Part shown: piece by piece, positions 36,410-45,336 of the stretch
Layout of the letters: each line of letters starts with the position of its first letter
Numbering within the stretch: position 1 is the stretch's first letter
DNA from: JBASEY01 sp964404285
GTDB taxonomy: Bacteria > CSSED10-310
Length of the DNA: 64,000 bases
Direction of reading: 5' to 3'
Assembly: GCA_964404285.1 (NCBI GenBank)
Contig: CAYOJK010000001.1
Location: 372,001-436,000, forward strand
Notes under the pieces: generated by a model
Told to the model about the DNA's origin: nothing
Seen by the model: the letters and a program-made list of their open reading frames with translations, nothing else
Database searches by the model: none
Program-made: the position numbers and the translations under genes

Positions 36410-36970
36410 CTAGAACCCTTTAAAAATAATATCTCCAGGTTTTATTATGCGCATTTTTTCTCGATACAGGGAACGAATTTCTTGAAAAGTCTGATAATAT
36501 GTTTCTTGTTTAAAATCCGGTAGCGACCAATCAAATGAATACCACTTACTTTTTAGATAATATAAAGTGGGATCTGCGTAAATACCCTGTGATAAATAAA
36601 TCTTTTGAGCACGTGCTTTTACCGATGCTAAAACAAATTTATAAAAATCCAGATAACCAGGATCCAAGTTTACTTTCCTTTTACCTTGCTTACAGCTGAA
36701 TAGGCTTTCAATATGATTGGTGAAAATCTTGATTTCAGGTAATTGACCCGGATCGATCAAATTTTCAAAACTCCAAAACCATCTTTGTAAATTTTTTCCC
36801 ATTTCTTCATCATAATAATCTGTCAGGCCAAAAATAAACGCCTCGCTCTTATAGTCGACAGGCCCTAAGTATTTTTCCATCGCCTCACAAACCCCTGAAA
36901 GTATCTGCGGGTCTGCCGACAAAACCCCTATCACAAGATTAACAGGCTCAGGATGTGTTGCCTTTCCCAT
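36410..36970 (-). CDS. DUF4416 family protein
   Basis: A 186-residue protein of the uncharacterised DUF4416 family. The characteristic segments are all there: NLVIGVLSADP near the start, the YYDEEMGKNLQRWFWSFE region, the TNHIE and NLDPGYLD motifs, and a C-terminal DWSLPDF followed by a short helix. It has no signal peptide or membrane helix. The ATG starts one base after the stop of the acetyltransferase-like gene, so the two are coupled. Family function is unknown; conserved Asn, Asp and Gly residues could bind a nucleotide. Confidence 0.85.
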   Translation of the reverse strand: MGKATHPEPVNLVIGVLSADPQILSGVCEAMEKYLGPVDYKSEAFIFGLTDYYDEEMGKNLQRWFWSFENLIDPGQLPEIKIFTNHIESLFSCKQGKRKVNLDPGYLDFYKFVLASVKARAQKIYLSQGIYADPTLYYLKSKWYSFDWSLPDFKQETYYQTFQEIRSLYREKMRIIKPGDIIFKGF

Positions 36971-36971
36971 A

Positions 36972-37793
36972 TTACGTTTGTTTCTCCCTTAAAGAGCGTT
37001 TACTTTCAGCAAGTATTTCCCGCGCACGAACAACGATCTGCTTATTTATACCCGTATAGGCTGAAACAGAATCATCAAAGCTATCGTTTAATTTTTCACT
37101 CCGGTGACTGGTCTGATCAAACCAGCGGAGATGGCGATCATGCAGATAAAACCTTCCTTCCGGAATAATCCGTGTGATCAACAAAGAATTCATCATATTC
37201 CAAGAAAACGAATCTTTCCAATACCTCAAAAACTCCTCCGTGCTACAATCTTCAGCATGTAAAAAATACCGATATTTAGCTCCACTAGGGTCCAATGTTG
37301 AAAGATGTAAGCCACCGGAGAGAGCATCTTTTTCAAGCAGTACCGGGTGGAGCGCTGTCTGATGGACAATACTGCCTGTCTCAGGAATCGGCAATGGTTT
37401 AACGATAAGATACCCAGGGTCTATAAGCCATTGTCTTTGATGATAGTATACCGTAAGAGCGCAATGATTGAATTGCCTTTTACCAAGATTTGCCATTCGG
37501 TATCTGCAATCATAGCCACATTCCGATAGAATATTTTTCAAGCAAAATGTCAAAGAAAAACACGTTCCGCCAGTACCCCATAGGAAAAAATCTTTCAGAA
37601 CATCTTCCGGTTTGCGCATTTTATTTTGAAACCCTTCTTGCTCAAATGCCCGAATAATTTTAGTCAAATTTTCATAAGGAATCTGTGCAAAACAAGATAC
37701 GTATTTCCCCAAATGAGCTAACCCAGGCTCTCCACCCTCTAAACCAAAGTAGGTTTCAAACAATTTTAAAAGATTTGATTTTTCACTGTCCAC
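36972..37793 (-). CDS. Arylamine N-acetyltransferase-like enzyme
   Basis: A 273-residue enzyme of the NAT fold. The Cys-His-Asp triad is clear: C78 in GGTCFSL, H110 in FNHCALTV and D125 in LIDPGY. Spacing is as in known NATs (C69, H107, D122). Such enzymes move acetyl or larger acyl groups from CoA to amines; related proteins close amide bonds in ansamycin synthesis. The usual RGG before the Cys is GTGG here, a small change. The start is GTG at 37793, with GGAG upstream. It heads the operon with DUF4416, trxA, accD, lptD, pyrK and rlpA, which is not a usual NAT setting. Confidence 0.82.
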   Translation of the reverse strand: MDSEKSNLLKLFETYFGLEGGEPGLAHLGKYVSCFAQIPYENLTKIIRAFEQEGFQNKMRKPEDVLKDFFLWGTGGTCFSLTFCLKNILSECGYDCRYRMANLGKRQFNHCALTVYYHQRQWLIDPGYLIVKPLPIPETGSIVHQTALHPVLLEKDALSGGLHLSTLDPSGAKYRYFLHAEDCSTEEFLRYWKDSFSWNMMNSLLITRIIPEGRFYLHDRHLRWFDQTSHRSEKLNDSFDDSVSAYTGINKQIVVRAREILAESKRSLREKQT

Positions 37794-37824
37794 ACCTAAA
37801 TCTCCAACAAGGACAAGCTTGGTA

Positions 37825-37852
37825 AGTATAGCATAATCAATATACTCAGCAA
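37825..37852 (-). promoter_or_regulatory. Promoter candidate for the NAT-to-rlpA operon
   Basis: On the minus strand TTGCTG (37847-37852) and TATACT (37825-37830) lie 16 bases apart. The transcript would start near 37818, some 25 nt before the GTG at 37793. No other good promoter is visible inside the 6 kb operon. Confidence 0.45.
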
Positions 37853-37963
37853 CTTCTGAGTTGATGGATTTTACCTGGAAACAAGTTGCAGATTTGACTT
37901 AACTTGTTTATCTTGCATGAATAAGATCTTAGGTCTTAAATCACGATTGGAGGTGATTGAGCA

Positions 37964-40279
37964 ATGATAAAAGTACTATTGGTCGAATCAAGCGCGAAAA
38001 TTCAAAACCAGCTTGTTACGGCAATGAAAAAAGTTAAGTTTGAAGTCGATACGATAAACGAGCCTTCTGATGTTCTTCCCCAATTGAATGAAACACATTT
38101 TGATATGGTTTTATTTCGCGATAAATTTGAGGATTCAACTGCTGCAGAATATGTTTCAGAGATTAGAAAAATAAAGAAATTTACCGGTTTTCCGATCATT
38201 GTCATCTATGGAAAAATGAGTTCAAAAGAAAAACTAGATGCTTGGAAATCAGGGGCAGATGATGTTGTGTCAATGCCTTTTGTTTTACCTGAGTTGTTGA
38301 TGCAACTTCACATTCGCTTAAAAAAAACCAATCTCCATCGTGATTTAGAGCCTCCTCATATAGCGAGTAGTGATAATAAATCCTTTATATCCAAGGCTGA
38401 TGAAGGTGAACGTCTACCGCTTCATGGCCTGATTGAATCCTATCCTATACCTTATTGTTTTGCTTGGATTTATTTGCAACAAGCAAGCGGCGTTTTGCGT
38501 TTGATCGAAGGAAAGCATATCCGCTCATTTTATATCGAAAATGGCTTTATCAGGGGAGCGCATTCGACAAAAAAAGAAGAGACTTTTTCTCGATTTTTAT
38601 TGAAGACGATGACGTTTCCAGGAGATACCAAACGCGAGCTAAAAGCTATACCTGAGACTATTTCTGATATAAAAGCCATCGAAACAATCAGAGCCTTATC
38701 AGGATTACAACAAGAAATGTTAAATAGTCTGACTATTCAATATATTCAATCCATTATTTCGGCAGTATTGCAAAATTCGAAGGGTGAATTTGATTGGGCG
38801 CCTGAAGAAAAATCTGATGAAATTTTCCTTGTTTCGTTTCGCGGAATTCATCCAGCTCATCTTCTTCTAAATTCGTTGAGACATATGACGATTCCCCCTG
38901 ATTTCAGTCATCTCTTGACAGGAAAAGAACTGATTTTAATCCCCAATGCTTATGATGGAGTATTATCTCAAGTCTATAACCTTACTCCTCTAGAAGCAGG
39001 AATCCTCTCCTTAACGGCAAACGGAGTAACGCTGAACAACTGGTTACGACAAGCCGGCTCGTTTTTTCCGCATGCTGCTTCATTCATTTATGTTCTTTTA
39101 ACCTTCAAAGCGTTTAATAGGGCTGAGCAAGAAGATCTTAATTCCGATGAAATACTAGCTGTCAGACTACCAGAACCTACCACAGAATTATCGAGCCAAG
39201 ACGACAAAGCAGCTATAGATATTGTCGACGAAGATCCCCTAATTCAGCCACCAAAAAAGATCGTTGTAACTGAGACAGAAAAAAGTCATAATGAAACTTC
39301 GATCAAAGACAAAATAGACATCAATATACGTTCCACTCAAGAGCATGCCACTGTTCATAAAAAACCAACACTACCTTCAACTGAGTCTAAACCAACTTCA
39401 TCTCCAAGCAGCCCTTCGTTATTGGATCGAGAATTTGAAAAACTTAACAAACAAGCTATTCCTTCTCGAGAAAAAAAACCTGCAATTAAGGATTCAACCA
39501 TAGTAAAACACTCTTCGAGAAAAAACATATCCGTATTTGATGAATTTGCTCTAAATGAACAGGATTTAAAATCTGGACACACTTGGGAAATCCATCCCGT
39601 ATTGGTTATTGCCATGGCTATGAAATACAAAAAAACCGGGACTCTGATTTTTTCGGATGCTGCTTCCCAAACTAAGTTTTTCTGGCGAAAAGGAAATCTT
39701 TTGTATGCTAAAACAGACAAACCGGATTTACGTATTGATCAGATATTGTTTAATCTAGGTTTTATTAATGAAGAACAGCGAATAAAAGCGGCAGAATTGT
39801 GGGTGACTTCTTCTGGTATGCGCTCAGGAACCGGGTTGTTCCAACAAAAAATTGTCAATATTACGGATTTAACGATAGCTGTAAAGGAGCAAATACATCT
39901 TATTTTACAAGACGTCTGCAATATGCCTGCAGGAGATTATCAATTTAACTCCGATGTATTATCTGATTCTGAATACGTGGCTTTCGATATTTTTACAGAG
40001 CGTGCTTTTATGAAGGGAGTTCGAAATCTGGAAGAGCTGGATGTTTTTAAAAAGATAGTGCCCTCACTGAGCACATCGTTTTCACTAGCGCCAGAAGCGA
40101 TAATAAAAGCCCAGGACGCACATTTAGAAGGTGTCGATATAAACATATTGAATCGTTTCCGAAAAAACACAGCTTTGAAAGCGATTTTTACGGAAACCGA
40201 GCTTGATATGAAGGCATTTAAAAACACGATTGTAGGCCTTGGACTTCTAGGTTATTTAGAAAAAACAGAGAACAGCTGA
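37964..40279 (+). CDS. Pseudo-receiver protein with two DUF4388 (PATAN-type) domains
   Basis: A 771-residue cytosolic regulator. Residues 1-120 fold as a receiver, but the phosphorylation site is lost: the acidic pair is E8-S9, the acceptor position is Arg52 (with D53 beside it) and the conserved Lys is Met104. A DUF4388 domain follows at about 150-300 (LHGLIESYPI, SGVLRLIEG). A charged, Ser/Pro-rich linker runs from about 395 to 520. A second DUF4388-like domain lies at about 540-660 (KTGTLIFSDA, WRKGNLLYAK), and then a helical end. DUF4388 domains mediate contacts in signalling. Its stop overlaps the malQ start (TGATG), so it may tune alpha-glucan metabolism. Confidence 0.8.
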   Translation: MIKVLLVESSAKIQNQLVTAMKKVKFEVDTINEPSDVLPQLNETHFDMVLFRDKFEDSTAAEYVSEIRKIKKFTGFPIIVIYGKMSSKEKLDAWKSGADDVVSMPFVLPELLMQLHIRLKKTNLHRDLEPPHIASSDNKSFISKADEGERLPLHGLIESYPIPYCFAWIYLQQASGVLRLIEGKHIRSFYIENGFIRGAHSTKKEETFSRFLLKTMTFPGDTKRELKAIPETISDIKAIETIRALSGLQQEMLNSLTIQYIQSIISAVLQNSKGEFDWAPEEKSDEIFLVSFRGIHPAHLLLNSLRHMTIPPDFSHLLTGKELILIPNAYDGVLSQVYNLTPLEAGILSLTANGVTLNNWLRQAGSFFPHAASFIYVLLTFKAFNRAEQEDLNSDEILAVRLPEPTTELSSQDDKAAIDIVDEDPLIQPPKKIVVTETEKSHNETSIKDKIDINIRSTQEHATVHKKPTLPSTESKPTSSPSSPSLLDREFEKLNKQAIPSREKKPAIKDSTIVKHSSRKNISVFDEFALNEQDLKSGHTWEIHPVLVIAMAMKYKKTGTLIFSDAASQTKFFWRKGNLLYAKTDKPDLRIDQILFNLGFINEEQRIKAAELWVTSSGMRSGTGLFQQKIVNITDLTIAVKEQIHLILQDVCNMPAGDYQFNSDVLSDSEYVAFDIFTERAFMKGVRNLEELDVFKKIVPSLSTSFSLAPEAIIKAQDAHLEGVDINILNRFRKNTALKAIFTETELDMKAFKNTIVGLGLLGYLEKTENS

Positions 40280-41787
40280 TGGTTTTAAACAAGCAGTTTG
40301 GTCTTCTGTTGCACCCGACATCTCTTCCAGGTAAATTCGGTATAGGAGATATAGGTCCGTCAGCCATAGCCTTTATATCTATTTTAAATGCAATGAACGC
40401 TTCATTGTGGCAAGTTCTACCTCTCAACAGCCCAGGCTATGGTCAATCCCCTTACTCAGCCGATTCGGTGTTCGCTGGTAATCCCCTTCTTGTCAGTCCA
40501 GAGCTGCTACATCAGAATGGTTGGTTGTCAAAACACGATCTTCTCAGTGATGTTCCTCCATCCGACCAAGTGGATTTTGAAAACAATGAAAAACTGAAAA
40601 ATCGTCTATTTCGAAAATCATTTTATCGCTTTACCGATAAGAAGGGTTATCTTTCTACCTGTTTTGAGGCGTTCCAGTATGACAACCGTTATTGGCTGGA
40701 AAGTTATACGATCTATAAAGCTATCAAAAATCATTTTAATGGTCGTTCTTGGCTGGAATGGCCAATTCCGTTAAAAAATCGCGATCCCGAGCATATCTCT
40801 GCTTTCAAAAAATCAAATAATCAAGAGGTTCTATACCAAGCTTTTCTTCAATTTACATTTTTTTCCCAATGGCAAGAGCTTAAACGCTTTGCAGCTAGCC
40901 AAAACATCACTATTATTGGCGATATGCCTATCTTCCCAGCTTTAGACTCTGCTGATGTTTGGGCAAATAATTTTTTGTTTGACTTACAAGAAGATGGGAG
41001 CCCTCGTTCACAAGCAGGCGTTCCACCGGATTATTTCAGTTCGACCGGCCAAAAATGGGGTAACCCCTTGTATAACTGGCTAGAAAACAAACAAACCGGT
41101 TATGCGTGGTGGAAAGAAAGATTTCATGTTTTGCTCAAACAAGTGGATTTGATCAGAATTGACCATTTCAGAGGCTTTGAAAAATATTGGTGCATACCAG
41201 CAGGCGCTGATACTGCTGAAATGGGAGAATGGAAGCCTGGTCCGGGAGCAGCATTTTTCACAGAAATAAAACGGTCTCTCGGCAAGTTGCCTTTTATTGC
41301 TGAAGATTTAGGAATTATTACTCCTGAAGTCGAAGATTTACGCGATTATTTTGGATTTCCGGGTATGAGAATTCTTCAATTTGCTTTTGATGGTAATACT
41401 GCCAACCCTTATTTGCCCTTCAATCATCGACCACAAGACATCGTATTTACAGGCTCTCACGATAATAACACAACACAGGGATGGTGGGATTCACTAGAAC
41501 CCGAACAACGGTTTACCATTACGAAACAGATGGAAGCGATACTGGGACATACAATTGAAAACATCGTCACAGAAATGGTACGCATGGCAATGAGTTCTGT
41601 GTGTCATATGGCAATTATACCGGTTCAAGATCTTTTAGGACTGAAAGCTACTGCTCGAATGAATACTCCTGGAACATCTAAAGGCAACTGGAAATGGAAA
41701 TTAAAAGATTTTGAAGCTTTAAAGAACACGATAGCCAAAGTTCAAGAAATGGCATCAATATTCAACCGTATTCGGAATACAGAGTAA
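40279..41787 (+). CDS. malQ: 4-alpha-glucanotransferase (amylomaltase)
   Basis: A 502-residue GH77 enzyme that moves alpha-1,4-glucan segments between chains in glycogen or maltodextrin use. Family landmarks are LLHPTSLPGKFGIGD at the start, the SPYSADSVFAGNP loop, the nucleophile region LIRIDHFRGFE, the acid/base FIAEDLGIITPEV and GSHDNNTTQGWW. Length is as usual. It starts on the last base of the regulator stop codon. No other glycogen gene is in the window. The convergent HD gene ends six bases away. Confidence 0.95.
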   Translation: MVLNKQFGLLLHPTSLPGKFGIGDIGPSAIAFISILNAMNASLWQVLPLNSPGYGQSPYSADSVFAGNPLLVSPELLHQNGWLSKHDLLSDVPPSDQVDFENNEKLKNRLFRKSFYRFTDKKGYLSTCFEAFQYDNRYWLESYTIYKAIKNHFNGRSWLEWPIPLKNRDPEHISAFKKSNNQEVLYQAFLQFTFFSQWQELKRFAASQNITIIGDMPIFPALDSADVWANNFLFDLQEDGSPRSQAGVPPDYFSSTGQKWGNPLYNWLENKQTGYAWWKERFHVLLKQVDLIRIDHFRGFEKYWCIPAGADTAEMGEWKPGPGAAFFTEIKRSLGKLPFIAEDLGIITPEVEDLRDYFGFPGMRILQFAFDGNTANPYLPFNHRPQDIVFTGSHDNNTTQGWWDSLEPEQRFTITKQMEAILGHTIENIVTEMVRMAMSSVCHMAIIPVQDLLGLKATARMNTPGTSKGNWKWKLKDFEALKNTIAKVQEMASIFNRIRNTE

Positions 41788-41793
41788 ACAGTA

Positions 41794-43119
41794 TTAGGCA
41801 AACAAGGACAGCTGACCCTTTTGGATCATGGGTAATTCATTTTCCTGATCAAACACTTTGGCGCAAACGTCAGAAACAACAGCAAAACGCTGCGAATATT
41901 CCGGATTTACAAAGACATAAAATTTCCAAAGTTTTCCATATTTTTCTTGCAGTGACAAGACTTCTTGATTATGCCAATCTCCCAAAGGACGCGCTCGTTT
42001 TGCGTCGATCTTGACCAGTACATCTGCTTCTTTCAGGTTCATTTTGGGGGGTGGAGCATACAAAATGACAGCTTCGACTGGTATGCCTGCTTCACGAGCA
42101 ATGATTTTTTCCATTTTACTTCTCTGGTTGCGCATATTGAGATGATATGCTTTTGACAGACTTTGCCGTTTTGCTGCCGTGATGTGATGCTCTGTTAAGA
42201 CATAGCAGCGCTTGTATAACGACCGCCGATTGTAACTTGAAATCAATGTCTGCACGATTTTGTCTTTTCCAAATCGGTCATTTAGAACAAAAAGCAATGC
42301 ATCATCAGTCAAAGAGAACAAATCCATTGGGTCAAAACCTAATTCCACCGCCCTTTCCACAGCTCGCGACAGCATGGCGCCTGCAGCAATTTTGGCATGG
42401 TGATAATAAACGCGTTCCGTTAAAAAATAACGAATACGTAACAAGTGAATAACCTCAGAAAAAGCATCATGTCGGAACAGCCCCTTTTTCTGCAGATTTA
42501 ATACAAGCTTTTCATTTTCTAAAATAAAATATCGAAAAATTCGGTTATCGTAATCGATATTCAGACCACAAAACATGCTATCTCTACGTAAATAGTCCAA
42601 AAGATCAGCGCAAATAGCGTGAGAAATAACCTGAGCCTGCCAAATCAATCCCTGTTTTCCAGTAGATTTTTCTTTTAAAAGCTCCAGTATTCTATCCAGA
42701 ATTTTTTCTTTCACTAAAATACCGCCCACCTCACCTGATTCAAGGAAATAGTGCAAACGTTTGGGGTCAGAATCATGTCGCGGAAAAATTCTTCGTTCGT
42801 CTTCCAAAGTATGCCCAAACGGAACATGAGTTATATCGTGTAACAGCGCCGCTATTGGAATTGTAACCTGATCTTCTGGAGAAATAGCCATGCAGTTATT
42901 GATCTTCAAGTGCTCTAATATTGTCTTTGCCATAAAACACGTTCCAATGGCATGTTCAAAACGAGTATGTTGAGCTGCTGGATAGACTAAGTAAGATGTG
43001 CCTGTTTGTCGAATACCGCGCAATCTTTGCATGGCCGCCGTATCCAAAAGTTTAATTTCCAAGTTGGTCAAGGGAATATCACCATGAACAGCATCCCTAA
43101 CAATTTTATTTCCTAGCAT
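41794..43119 (-). CDS. HD-domain phosphohydrolase (dGTPase/SAMHD1-like)
   Basis: A 441-residue metal-dependent hydrolase. The HD motifs are HTRFEHAIGT, LLHDITHVPFGH and the Asp in the later LLDYLRRD. The N-terminus KIVRDAVHGDIPLT is typical of the COG1078 group of HD proteins, which are related to SAMHD1 and hydrolyse dNTPs or other nucleotides. The C-terminal third is a regulatory or oligomer region. The gene is single, facing malQ on one side and the transaldolase gene on the other. Confidence 0.85.
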   Translation of the reverse strand: MLGNKIVRDAVHGDIPLTNLEIKLLDTAAMQRLRGIRQTGTSYLVYPAAQHTRFEHAIGTCFMAKTILEHLKINNCMAISPEDQVTIPIAALLHDITHVPFGHTLEDERRIFPRHDSDPKRLHYFLESGEVGGILVKEKILDRILELLKEKSTGKQGLIWQAQVISHAICADLLDYLRRDSMFCGLNIDYDNRIFRYFILENEKLVLNLQKKGLFRHDAFSEVIHLLRIRYFLTERVYYHHAKIAAGAMLSRAVERAVELGFDPMDLFSLTDDALLFVLNDRFGKDKIVQTLISSYNRRSLYKRCYVLTEHHITAAKRQSLSKAYHLNMRNQRSKMEKIIAREAGIPVEAVILYAPPPKMNLKEADVLVKIDAKRARPLGDWHNQEVLSLQEKYGKLWKFYVFVNPEYSQRFAVVSDVCAKVFDQENELPMIQKGQLSLFA

Positions 43120-43201
43120 TGCTTCTCTCCAAAATACTCATTGTTCAAAAAGCCTTTTATAGTTTGGCATACTGATCTTGAATATGAAACAAAGAAAAAG
43201 T

Positions 43202-43231
43202 TTAGACTTATTCTATCCGCTTCCCTATACT
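43202..43231 (+). promoter_or_regulatory. Promoter candidate for the transaldolase gene
   Basis: TTAGAC (43202-43207) and TATACT (43226-43231) lie 18 bases apart on the plus strand. A transcript would begin near 43238, about 50 nt before the ATG at 43289, which has a GAAAGGAG ribosome site. Confidence 0.4.
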
Positions 43232-43288
43232 TCATAGGAAAATCTGAAGTAATAGAACTGATTGATTTTCTTGAAAGGAGACAGTTAG

Positions 43289-43936
43289 ATGAAATTTTTC
43301 TTGGATACAGCACATACGGAAGAAATTCGAAAAGCTGCAAAAACCGGTTTGGTTGATGGAATAACGACAAACCCAAGTCTGGTAGCAAAAACAGGGCGTA
43401 AATACCAGGATGTCCTCGAAGAAATCTGCGGCATCATCGATGGCCCGATTTCTGCAGAAGTCATCTCTTCAGAAGCTGACAAAATGATCATTGAAGCTCA
43501 AAAGTTGGCAAAAATTCACCCGAATATTGTCATAAAAATACCCATGACGGCTGACGGTGTTGTCGCTGCAAATCATTTGGTGAAATTGGGAATTTCAGTC
43601 AATATGACTCTGGTGTTTTCACCATTGCAGGCCCTGGTTTGCGGGAAGCTTGGAGTAGATTATGTCAGCCCCTTCGTCGGACGTCTTGACGATGTTTCTC
43701 ACAATGGAATGGACCTGGTTGAAGATATTATAACCATTTATGACAATTATAGTATGGATACGGAAGTGATCGTTGCCTCCGTGCGGCATCCATTACATAT
43801 TCTGGAAGCAGCTCGAATTGGCGCCCATATAGCAACCGTCCCCGCAGCGGTCTTTGAAAAGATGATCAAGCACCCACTGACCGATAAAGGTATGGAAATA
43901 TTTCTAGCTGACGCCAAGAAAATTCCTGCAAAATAA
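43289..43936 (+). CDS. Small transaldolase / fructose-6-phosphate aldolase family
   Basis: A 215-residue enzyme of the TalC/FSA subfamily. The Schiff-base Lys is K83 in IVIKIPMT, and the opening MKFFLDTA and GITTNPSLVAKTG are characteristic. Members act either as transaldolase in the pentose phosphate pathway or as fructose-6-phosphate aldolase; sequence by eye does not separate the two, though transaldolase fits the presence of transketolase in this genome. A strong ribosome site precedes the ATG. It abuts the convergent membrane protein gene with no gap. Confidence 0.93.
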   Translation: MKFFLDTAHTEEIRKAAKTGLVDGITTNPSLVAKTGRKYQDVLEEICGIIDGPISAEVISSEADKMIIEAQKLAKIHPNIVIKIPMTADGVVAANHLVKLGISVNMTLVFSPLQALVCGKLGVDYVSPFVGRLDDVSHNGMDLVEDIITIYDNYSMDTEVIVASVRHPLHILEAARIGAHIATVPAAVFEKMIKHPLTDKGMEIFLADAKKIPAK

Positions 43937-44380
43937 CTAATTCGATGGCGTTGTTCGGTGCCAGAGAAAACCGATCAGAGCCCCAATCAGAGTATTTCCT
44001 ATAAAAACAAATGCCGGATAGACTGTGAAGGTAAAGGGAAGCCAAGTCGGTAGATATTTGGAGTAAAGAACTGCAGTTACCAGAAATCCAATAAAAGCTC
44101 CAGACATCATAACATTGAACAATGGTGCACGTTTTTTTGCTTCTGGTGGATCAGGAGTAATTGCCCAGAGATATCCGAGGGTTGCACAGATAGCCATAAA
44201 AACACAGAAAAAAATGATGGGGTTCTGCGATAAAAAAGCGGGAACCCAACCGGGAAGATTTGAGAATACGATAGCTGCTGTTAGAAAACCTATCAACAAC
44301 CCAATCAATGAACCGGAAATAGTCTTTTGACTACGTGATGTTTTAGAAATCTCATCGTTTTGTTGCTCTTTGTTCCTCAT
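43937..44380 (-). CDS. Internally duplicated membrane protein
   Basis: A 147-residue protein I do not recognise. It has a charged N-terminus (1-20) and about four membrane helices. It is made of two similar units, residues 23-72 and 94-140. Each starts with G-x-x-I-G-x-L, has an LP-x-W-x-P motif (LPGWVPAF at 42-49, LPTWLPFT at 110-117) and ends in G-Y/F-L-W. The linker carries charged residues. Such two-unit membrane proteins often arise by gene duplication, as in small transporters. It follows the isomerase-like gene by 16 bases in one operon. Confidence 0.6.
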   Translation of the reverse strand: MRNKEQQNDEISKTSRSQKTISGSLIGLLIGFLTAAIVFSNLPGWVPAFLSQNPIIFFCVFMAICATLGYLWAITPDPPEAKKRAPLFNVMMSGAFIGFLVTAVLYSKYLPTWLPFTFTVYPAFVFIGNTLIGALIGFLWHRTTPSN

Positions 44381-44396
44381 TACAATCTCCTGACAA

Positions 44397-45179
44397 TTAA
44401 ACCATATCCCATTGAGCTCGCAAAAATTCCCGACTTTTTAATAGATAACTTCGTTCTTTTGAAAAAATCTCCAGCGTGAAAGTGTCATCATAACCGGATT
44501 GCTTTATTAGTTTCAGCACGTGCCCCCAAGGTATCCCACCTGCTCCAAGCGGTAGATGCAGATCATCACTTTTTGCGAAGTTATCTGAAAGATGGATATG
44601 TTTCAATCTGCGTCCTAATGTTTTTATATGATTGTGAACCGTGTTAACCGGCATATGAAGATTGGTATGCCCGACATCAAGAAGAAAGCCCAGCTTGTCG
44701 AAATTTTTCATCAAATCTTTGAGAAGTTTCAAACTTTCTTTGCTATTCAAGACATTTTCAAGCATTAGCGTCAACCCTCTTTTTTCCGCTTCAGGGATAA
44801 GTGATTCTAGTACTTCAGCCCATAGACTATATTTTTCAGCATATGAAAAAAAACGATGGGGATAAGAAAAGGCTGCATGAATAGCCACTTTGGTTGAGCC
44901 AATTTCTGCAAAAACATCAAACTGATCACACAACAGGTTCGTCACAGTGTGACGAATTGGCTGAAAAGGTGAGTCTATGGGAAGATAATAAGCAGTATGC
45001 CCGATCGAAAATTTGCCAAAGTCGTAGAGACGCTGACGTAATTGTGCAGCTTCAGCCATGCTGATCAGACCTTGGGGAGGTTCCATTGTAAAATCGAGAA
45101 AATCAAATTCATGATCGATCACGTATTGAATTTCTTTTACTAGAGGCATCTGTGGGTTATTCATGATCCCAATTAACAT
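44397..45179 (-). CDS. Sugar phosphate isomerase/epimerase-like TIM barrel
   Basis: A 260-residue protein of the AP-endonuclease-2 (xylose-isomerase-like) barrel superfamily. Metal-binding positions are visible in MLENVLNSKESL (Glu), LLDVGHTNL (Asp and His), KHIHLSDN (His) and the late TLEIFSKE (Glu). The FDFLDFTMEPP opening is usual. Members isomerise or epimerise sugars or inositols, or cut DNA at abasic sites; endonuclease IV is less likely because its characteristic extra motifs are absent. It is transcribed with the duplicated membrane protein. Confidence 0.78.
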   Translation of the reverse strand: MLIGIMNNPQMPLVKEIQYVIDHEFDFLDFTMEPPQGLISMAEAAQLRQRLYDFGKFSIGHTAYYLPIDSPFQPIRHTVTNLLCDQFDVFAEIGSTKVAIHAAFSYPHRFFSYAEKYSLWAEVLESLIPEAEKRGLTLMLENVLNSKESLKLLKDLMKNFDKLGFLLDVGHTNLHMPVNTVHNHIKTLGRRLKHIHLSDNFAKSDDLHLPLGAGGIPWGHVLKLIKQSGYDDTFTLEIFSKERSYLLKSREFLRAQWDMV

Positions 45180-45269
45180 TTTTTCACCTATTTACCATTT
45201 TCCAATTTATGCTATTGTTAAATATATCCTGGTTTGAAAGACCATTATACTTAATCTTTCATAATCATA

Positions 45270-45278
45270 TGGTATAAT
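45270..45278 (+). promoter_or_regulatory. Extended -10 promoter of the lipoprotein gene
   Basis: TGGTATAAT is an exact extended -10 element (TG, one base, TATAAT). No good -35 is needed or seen. The start would be near 45285, giving a leader of about 50 nt with an AGGAGGA ribosome site before the ATG at 45337. Confidence 0.55.
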
Positions 45279-45336
45279 AGAATTGACCGGGAGTTAAAAG
45301 TCGTTTTTACTGTTAGGGAAAACAGGAGGACATTTT

